Origin: RCIO01 sp964629765
Lineage (GTDB): Bacteria > Pseudomonadota > Alphaproteobacteria > Rhizobiales > Rhizobiaceae
Reading direction: 5' to 3'
Assembly: GCA_964629765.1 (NCBI GenBank)
Contig: CAZVTK010000005.1
Coordinates: 27,418-91,417 of the forward strand
Length of the DNA: 64,000 nt
This document shows, piece by piece, positions 59,404-64,000 of the stretch; within the stretch, counting starts at the first letter, position 1, and every line of letters starts with the position of its first letter. The position numbers and the translations under genes are program-made. The notes below the pieces were generated by a model. The model was not told the DNA's origin, made no database searches, and worked only from the letters and a program-made list of their open reading frames with translations.

Positions 59404-59941
59404 CGAGGCTTTCCACCACCACGTTGGAATTGGTGTAGATGCAGATGTCGGCGGCGATCTGCATGGCCTTGCGGGCGATCTCCTCGGCGCTCTTGTCGCT
59501 GTCGGCCAGCGCCCGCGCGGCGGCCAGCGCATAGTTGCCGCCCGAGCCGATGGCCATGATGCCCTGCTCCGGCTCCAGCACGTCGCCGGTGCCGGTCAGC
59601 GCCAGCGTCACCGACTTGTCGGCCACCAGCATCATCGCCTCCAGCCGGCGCAGATAGCGGTCGGTGCGCCAGTCCTTGGCGAGCTCGACGGCCGCGCGCG
59701 TCAACTGGTCGGGATATTGCTCGAGTTTTGCCTCCAGCCGCTCGAGCAGGGTGAAGGCGTCGGCGGTCGCGCCCGCGAAGCCGGCGATGACGTTGCCCTT
59801 GCCGAGGCGGCGCACCTTCCTGGCATTGCCCTTCATCACGGTGTTGCCGAGGCTGACCTGTCCGTCGCCCGCGATCACTACCTTGCCGCCCTTGCGCACG
59901 GTCACGATGGTCGTGGCGTGCATGGTCATGTTGTCGCTCAT
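59393..59941 (-). CDS. hslV: HslUV protease peptidase subunit
   Basis: 182 aa. Propeptide MSDNMTMHA is followed by the catalytic Thr in TTIVTVRKGG, and VVIAGDGQVSLGNTVMKGNA, the proteasome-beta-type fold. The start at 59941 gives the usual short propeptide; upstream in-frame starts are not family-like. It forms the proteolytic double ring capped by HslU. Divergent from hisB across 166 bp. Confidence 0.97.
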   Translation of the reverse strand: MSDNMTMHATTIVTVRKGGKVVIAGDGQVSLGNTVMKGNARKVRRLGKGNVIAGFAGATADAFTLLERLEAKLEQYPDQLTRAAVELAKDWRTDRYLRRLEAMMLVADKSVTLALTGTGDVLEPEQGIMAIGSGGNYALAAARALADSDKSAEEIARKAMQIAADICIYTNSNVVVESLDAE

Positions 59942-60035
59942 ATGATCTCCGATCGGCGGCCCCGCAGCGACCGCCATTCCGCATCAGGCCGGTTATGTAT
60001 GTGGCCGGCGCGCGAATGCAAATTGCCCTGCTTCC

Positions 60036-60061
60036 GGATATTGCCCCCTTCTGGATATTGC
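60036..60061. repeat. short direct repeat in the hslV-hisB divergent region
   Basis: GGATATTGC at 60036-60044 and 60053-60061, spaced 17 bp start to start, with a related AATTGCCC at 60021. It could be a tandem regulator site for either gene; nothing else supports this. Confidence 0.25.
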
Positions 60062-60107
60062 ACTGCAACGCTGGTATGGAGCCGGCGCATTGGAAAAGGG
60101 TCCGTCC

Positions 60108-60722
60108 ATGGCTTCCCGCCCCGCGGTTTCGAGAAGTGCCAGCGTCGAGCGCAGCACCAGGGAGACGAGCATCGCCGTCGCCCTTGATGTCGACGGCACC
60201 GGCCGTTTCGACGTGGCGACCGGTATCGGCTTCTTCGACCACATGCTGGAGCAGCTCTCGCGCCATTCGCTGATCGACATGGAGGTGAAGGCGAAGGGCG
60301 ACCTCCACATCGACGATCATCACACCGTCGAGGATACCGGCATCGTCATCGGCCAGGCGCTGGCGAAGGCCCTTGGAGAGCGCCGCGGCATCGTGCGCTA
60401 TGCCTCGCTCGACCTTGCCATGGACGAGACGCTGACCCGCGCGGCGGTCGACGTGTCCGGCCGGCCGTACCTCATCTGGAAGGTCGAGTTCCCGTCGCAG
60501 AAGATCGGCACCTTCGACACGGAGCTGTTCCGCGAGTTCTTCCAGGCGCTGTCGCAGCATGCCGGCATCACGCTGCATGTGACCAACCATTACGGCGCCA
60601 ACAGCCACCACGTCGCCGAGACCTGCTTCAAGGCGGTGGCGCGGGTCCTGCGCGCGGCCTGCGGGATCGATCCGCGCCAGGCCGACGCCATTCCCTCCAC
60701 CAAGGGCACGCTTAACGGGTAG
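60108..60722 (+). CDS. hisB: imidazoleglycerol-phosphate dehydratase
   Basis: 204 aa. The metal-binding repeats HHTVEDTGIVIG and SHHVAETCFKA and the early GIGFFDHMLEQLSRH are complete; the chain is the monofunctional bacterial type without the phosphatase domain. ATG 60108 follows AAAAGGG. It performs the sixth-stage dehydration in histidine synthesis. It starts the hisB-DUF2628-hisH-DUF1330-hisA-hisF unit. Confidence 0.97.
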   Translation: MASRPAVSRSASVERSTRETSIAVALDVDGTGRFDVATGIGFFDHMLEQLSRHSLIDMEVKAKGDLHIDDHHTVEDTGIVIGQALAKALGERRGIVRYASLDLAMDETLTRAAVDVSGRPYLIWKVEFPSQKIGTFDTELFREFFQALSQHAGITLHVTNHYGANSHHVAETCFKAVARVLRAACGIDPRQADAIPSTKGTLNG

Positions 60723-60739
60723 CGGAAGGGGCGACGCCG

Positions 60740-61204
60740 ATGGCGACCTTCATGGCGATGGAAAAGCGCGACGGCGACGGGCGCGACGCGGAAATGATCC
60801 GCGACGGCTTCTCGCTGCTGGCCTTCCTGTTTCCGCTGCTCTGGCTGCTCTGGCACCGGCTGTGGGTCGAGGCCGCCGCCTATGTGGTGCTGGCGCTCGC
60901 GCTGGTTGGGCTGGGCTGGCTGCTCGGCCTGGGCGACATGGCCGGGCTGATGGCGCTGCCGCTCAACCTGTTCGCCGGGCTCGAAGCCTCGACCTTGCGC
61001 CAGCGCGGCCTCGTCCGGCGCGGCTGGGACGAATGGGGCCCCGTCGAGGCCGGCGATTCGCGCGAGGCGCTGACGCGCTATCTGGCTGAAGCCGGCCATC
61101 TCGACGCCGATCTCGATCCCCAGCCCTCGCTGCCGATGCGCTATACGGGTCCGGCGACGGCCGGCCCGGCGCTCGGCCTGTTCGCCTACCCGGATAAACG
61201 CTGA
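60740..61204 (+). CDS. DUF2628 membrane protein
   Basis: 154 aa. FSLLAFLFPLLWLLWHRLWV and the following YVVLALALVGLGWLLG are two membrane helices; a charged C-terminus follows with FAYPDKR at the end. DUF2628 proteins sit between hisB and hisH in many rhizobia; function unknown. It is 17 bp after hisB and its stop shares one base with the hisH ATG, so it is translated with the his genes. Confidence 0.85.
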   Translation: MATFMAMEKRDGDGRDAEMIRDGFSLLAFLFPLLWLLWHRLWVEAAAYVVLALALVGLGWLLGLGDMAGLMALPLNLFAGLEASTLRQRGLVRRGWDEWGPVEAGDSREALTRYLAEAGHLDADLDPQPSLPMRYTGPATAGPALGLFAYPDKR

Positions 61205-61866
61205 TGCGCCCGAACCATATGCGGGTAGCCATCATCGACTACGGCTCGGGCAATCTGCGCTCGGCGACGAAGGCCTTCGAGCGCGCCGCGCGCGAGGCCG
61301 GCATCGCGGCGCGGATCGACCTGACGGCCGACGCCGGGCGGGTCCGCACCGCCGACCGCATCGTGCTGCCGGGCGTCGGCGCCTATGCCGACTGCGCCGC
61401 GGGCCTGCGCGCCGTGCCGGGCATGTGGACGGCCGTCGAGGAGGTCGTGGCCGCCGGCCGGCCCTTTCTCGGCATCTGCGTCGGCATGCAGCTCATGTCC
61501 TCGCGCGGGCTGGAAAAGACCGTCACGCACGGGTTCGGCTGGATCGAGGGCGACGTGGTCGAGATCGCGCCGGCCGACCCGGCGCTGAAAATCCCGCAGA
61601 TCGGCTGGAACACGCTGCGGGTGCTGCGCGACCACCCTATCTTCGCCGGCATCCCGACAGGGCCGGACGGGCTGCACGCCTATTTCGTCCATTCCTATCA
61701 TCTGGCGGCGAAGCGGGCCGACGAGGTGCTGGCCGTTGCCGACTATGGCGGCACGGTCACCGCCGCCGTCGGCCGCGACAATCTCGTCGGCACGCAGTTC
61801 CACCCGGAAAAGAGCCAGGCGCTGGGCCTCGCCTTGATCGGCAATTTCCTGCGTTGGAAGCCTTAG
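61204..61866 (+). CDS. hisH: imidazole glycerol phosphate synthase, glutaminase subunit
   Basis: 220 aa class I glutamine amidotransferase. It begins MRVAIIDYGSGNLRS after five extra residues; the nucleophile Cys is in LGICVGMQLM, and the His/Glu pair is FHPEKS near the end. Supplies ammonia to HisF. ATG 61204 overlaps the preceding stop; ATG 61219 is an alternative start and closer to the family N-terminus. Confidence 0.96.
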   Translation: MRPNHMRVAIIDYGSGNLRSATKAFERAAREAGIAARIDLTADAGRVRTADRIVLPGVGAYADCAAGLRAVPGMWTAVEEVVAAGRPFLGICVGMQLMSSRGLEKTVTHGFGWIEGDVVEIAPADPALKIPQIGWNTLRVLRDHPIFAGIPTGPDGLHAYFVHSYHLAAKRADEVLAVADYGGTVTAAVGRDNLVGTQFHPEKSQALGLALIGNFLRWKP

Positions 61867-61891
61867 ACGGAGAAGGGTCACGGGGCCGGGC

Positions 61892-62191
61892 ATGAGCAAG
61901 GGATACTGGATCGCCATGGTCGATGTGACGGACCAGGAGCGGTTTGCGCTCTACGCCGCCGCGCTCGGGCCGATCTTCGAGCGTCACCGCGCCCGCTTCC
62001 TGGCGAGGGGCGGCCGCGGCCGCGGCCGCGTCTTCGAGGGGACGGATGCGTCCCGCCTGGTCATCGTCGAGTTCGAATCCTATCAGGCTGCGCTCGACTG
62101 CTACCATTCGCCCGACTATCGGGCGGCGCTGAAGCTGCGCGAAGCCGGTTCGACCGCGCATTTCGCCGTCGTGGAGGGTGTGGCGGAATGA
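61892..62191 (+). CDS. DUF1330 protein
   Basis: 99 aa, a small ferredoxin-like fold protein: KGYWIAMVDVTDQERFALYA, RGRVFEGTDASRLVIVEF and YHSPDYRAALKLR are family blocks. An Arg/Gly run occurs near residue 40. The DUF1330 family resembles dimeric alpha+beta barrels; function unknown. It overlaps hisA by 4 bp, so is translated with the his genes, possibly only by location. Confidence 0.88.
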   Translation: MSKGYWIAMVDVTDQERFALYAAALGPIFERHRARFLARGGRGRGRVFEGTDASRLVIVEFESYQAALDCYHSPDYRAALKLREAGSTAHFAVVEGVAE

Positions 62192-62943
62192 TCCTCTTCC
62201 CCGCCATCGACCTGAAGGACGGCCAGTGCGTCCGCCTCAAGCTGGGCGAGATGGATTCCGCCACCGTCTACAACCCCGACCCGGCCGCGCAGGCCCGCGC
62301 CTTCGAGGCGCAGGGGTTCCGCTGGCTGCATGTGGTCGATTTGAACGGCGCCTTTGCCGGCAGGACCGTCAATGCGGCCGCGGTCGGCGCCATCCTCAAG
62401 GCGACGAGGAACCCCGTGCAGCTCGGCGGCGGCATCCGCACCTTGCCGCAGATCGAGGACTGGCTCGACCGCGGGCTGGCGCGCGTCATCCTCGGCACGG
62501 TCGCGGTGCGCGAGCCCGATCTGGTGCGCGAGGCCTGCCGCCTGTTTCCGGGCAAGGTCGCTGTCGGCATCGACGCGCGCGGCGGCAAGGTGGCGGTGGA
62601 AGGCTGGGCCGAGACCTCGGAGCTGACCGCGGCCGAGCTGGCGAAGCGCTTCGAGGACGCGGGCGTGGCGGCGATCGTCTACACCGACATCGACCGCGAC
62701 GGCGTGCTCGCCGGCATCAACTGGGACGGCACCATCGCGCTGGCGCGGCAGGTGTCGATTCCCGTCATCGCCTCGGGCGGGCTGGCCTCGCTGGACGACA
62801 TCAGGCGCATGACCATGCTTGATGCACGGATCCTCGAAGGCGCCATCTCCGGCCGCGCGCTCTATGACGGCCGCATCGACCCGGCCGAGGCGCTGAGGCT
62901 GCTCGGCGGCGCGGGGCAATACGGGGCGTCGGGGAGTTTTTGA
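62188..62943 (+). CDS. hisA: ProFAR isomerase (phosphoribosylformimino-5-aminoimidazole carboxamide ribotide isomerase)
   Basis: 251 aa beta/alpha barrel. FPAIDLKDGQCVRLKLGEM contains the catalytic Asp; LQLGGGIRT binds phosphate; YTDIDRDGVLAG holds the second Asp; ASGGLASLDDIR is the second phosphate site. Overlaps the DUF1330 gene by 4 bp. In most relatives hisF follows directly; here a Uma2 gene intervenes. Confidence 0.97.
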   Translation: MILFPAIDLKDGQCVRLKLGEMDSATVYNPDPAAQARAFEAQGFRWLHVVDLNGAFAGRTVNAAAVGAILKATRNPVQLGGGIRTLPQIEDWLDRGLARVILGTVAVREPDLVREACRLFPGKVAVGIDARGGKVAVEGWAETSELTAAELAKRFEDAGVAAIVYTDIDRDGVLAGINWDGTIALARQVSIPVIASGGLASLDDIRRMTMLDARILEGAISGRALYDGRIDPAEALRLLGGAGQYGASGSF

Positions 62944-62971
62944 TGCGCCGCCCGCGTGCTATGCTGCGGCC

Positions 62972-63547
62972 ATGAACATCCAGGCCAGATATCCGACCAC
63001 GGCCGACGAATTCCTGCGCTGGAACGAGGGGCGCGAGGGCAAGCGGGAGTTCGTGCGCGGCAAGGTGGTCGAGATGATGATCAATGTGACGAGAAACCAC
63101 TGGCGTGTCGCGAATGCGCTGACGCATCAGTTGATGCTCGCCCTCGGCACCGACGACTTCAACATCGGATCGGCGGATTTCGGCGTCCGCACGCCGGACG
63201 GCGTGCGTTATCCCGACGTACTCGTCGAGCATCATGACGCAGACGGCAAGGCGCTTTCGACGAGCGAGCCGCTCCTGGTCGCGGAGGTTCTTTCCGCGTC
63301 TTCCATAACCGACGATTTCGGCCAGAAGGCCGCCGACTATCTCGGTATCGCCTCGCTGCGCCACTACATCGTCCTGTCGCAGGACGAGGCCCGCATCTGG
63401 CTGTGGTCGCGCGGCGACGGCGGTTCCTGGGAAAAGCCGCAGACTTTCACTCCGGCTGATGGTCCGATCGATTTGGGCGGCCTCGGCGTGACGCTCGACC
63501 TCGCCCGCCTCTATGCCGGCGTCGTGCCGCAGGAAAAGCCGAACTGA
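62972..63547 (+). CDS. Uma2-family endonuclease-fold protein (DUF820)
   Basis: 191 aa. The PD-(D/E)xK-like residues are visible: Asp in RYPDVLVEHHD, Glu in VAEVLSASS and Lys in GQKAADYL. YPTTADEFLRWNEGREGKRE is the typical start. Uma2 proteins are abundant in cyanobacteria and some other bacteria; function is unproven, possibly nuclease. It breaks the usual hisA-hisF neighbour pair and is followed at once by a truncated copy of the hisF start. That arrangement indicates insertion by recombination, so it is likely acquired. Confidence 0.85.
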   Translation: MNIQARYPTTADEFLRWNEGREGKREFVRGKVVEMMINVTRNHWRVANALTHQLMLALGTDDFNIGSADFGVRTPDGVRYPDVLVEHHDADGKALSTSEPLLVAEVLSASSITDDFGQKAADYLGIASLRHYIVLSQDEARIWLWSRGDGGSWEKPQTFTPADGPIDLGGLGVTLDLARLYAGVVPQEKPN

Positions 63548-63655
63548 ATGCTGAAATACCGCATCATCCTTTGCCTCGACGTCAGGGACGGCCCGCGTCG
63601 CCCGCAGCCGCGAAGCGGCGAGGACGCGCACGCTGGAAAGGCGGCCGTCCGATGA
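63548..63655 (+). pseudogene. truncated hisF 5'-end duplicate
   Basis: ATG 63548 follows the Uma2 stop. The first 15 codons (MLKYRIILCLDVRDG) match the real hisF start (MTLKYRVIPCLDVKDG), 36 of 42 aligned bases identical at 63551-63592 against 63658-63699, then sequence diverges and a stop is met at 63653-63655. The remnant stop overlaps the hisF ATG (ATGA). It is a relic, or a 35-aa leader that couples translation to hisF. Confidence 0.75.
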
Positions 63656-64000
63656 CCCTCAAATACCGCGTCATCCCCTGCCTCGACGTGAAGGACGGCC
63701 GCGTCGTCAAGGGCGTCAACTTCGTCGATCTCGTCGATGCCGGCGATCCGGTCGAGGCGGCGAAAGCCTATGACGCTGCTGGCGCCGACGAGCTCTGCTT
63801 CCTCGACATCACCGCCTCGTCCGACAATCGCGAGACCATCTTCGACGTGGTCGCCCGCACCGCCGAGCGGTGCTTCATGCCGCTGACCGTCGGCGGCGGC
63901 GTGCGGCAGGTGGGCGACATCAGGAAGCTGCTGCTGGCCGGCGCCGACAAGGTGTCGATCAACACGGCTGCGGTGAAGAACCCCGATTTCGTCGCCGAAG
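63652..64000 (+). CDS. hisF: imidazole glycerol phosphate synthase, cyclase subunit (5' part)
   Basis: The first 116 codons are in the window; the gene runs off the right edge. MTLKYRVIPCLDVKDGRVVKG has the catalytic Asp11-region, FLDITASSDN and PLTVGGGVRQVGDIRKLL are phosphate-binding blocks, and DKVSINTAAV follows. Together with HisH it makes IGP and AICAR. ATG 63652 overlaps the stop of the upstream hisF-like fragment by 4 bp. Confidence 0.96.
   Translation, partial: MTLKYRVIPCLDVKDGRVVKGVNFVDLVDAGDPVEAAKAYDAAGADELCFLDITASSDNRETIFDVVARTAERCFMPLTVGGGVRQVGDIRKLLLAGADKVSINTAAVKNPDFVAE

Overview
This window is GC-rich alphaproteobacterial chromosome, most likely from Hyphomicrobiales and probably Phyllobacteriaceae-like (Mesorhizobium/Aminobacter/Nitratireductor type). 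The evidence is the gene order holA-parB-parA-rsmG-mnmG-mnmE-rho-hemJ-hemE, then ppsR-maf-aroE-coaE-dnaQ-secB-fxsA-tim44-mltA-smr, then hslU-hslV-hisB-hisH-hisA-hisF, together with near-perfect parS sites. The assignment rests on gene content and order only; no database search was made.

The window has two halves. Positions 1 to about 38,400 are accessory catabolic and transport DNA. (i) 1-5,254, plus strand: end of a citryl-CoA lyase-like gene, acyl-CoA ligase, polysaccharide-deacetylase-fold hydrolase, amidase and tartrate/isopropylmalate dehydrogenase-like gene. (ii) 5,300-7,367: an Lrp/AsnC regulator divergent from a class V aminotransferase. (iii) 7,387-13,886, minus strand: a five-gene operon of M24 pita-bread hydrolase, beta-hydroxyacid dehydrogenase, fused 2-oxoacid dehydrogenase E1, VOC protein and E2, facing a SnoaL-like gene across a putative operator-promoter. 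(iv) 14,774-21,232, minus strand: KstD-like flavoprotein, isocitrate-lyase-superfamily lyase, SDR, EthD protein, amidohydrolase-fold protein and Old Yellow Enzyme, divergent from a second OYE and second EthD gene. (v) 23,289-27,516: a tripartite tricarboxylate transporter (tctCBA) with a second amidohydrolase-fold gene. (vi) 27,888-34,014: an iron/polyamine-type ABC importer with a third amidohydrolase-fold gene and an IclR regulator. (vii) 34,347-38,256: a FecBCD-like metal-chelate importer led by a methyltransferase gene.

From 38,446 to the end is core chromosome around the replication origin. holA, parAB, the mnmG/mnmE region with three parS sites, rho and hemJE lie on one side of a putative oriC (about 48,202-48,580), which carries DnaA-box-like 9-mers and four GANTC methylation sites in 38 bp. 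ppsR, maf, aroE, coaE, dnaQ, secB, mltA (with a fourth parS-like site at its end), the HslUV protease and the his operon lie on the other side. A Uma2-family gene and a broken copy of the hisF 5' end are wedged between hisA and hisF at the right edge.

Reading the halves together, the accessory region probably imports organic acids or ring compounds, activates them as CoA thioesters and breaks them down by ring dehydrogenation/reduction, C-C lyase and 2-oxoacid dehydrogenase steps. The substrate cannot be read from sequence. The most unusual signal is the set of three amidohydrolase-fold paralogues, all lacking the family's HxH motif and catalytic Asp. No tRNA, rRNA, CRISPR array, transposase or prophage gene was seen.
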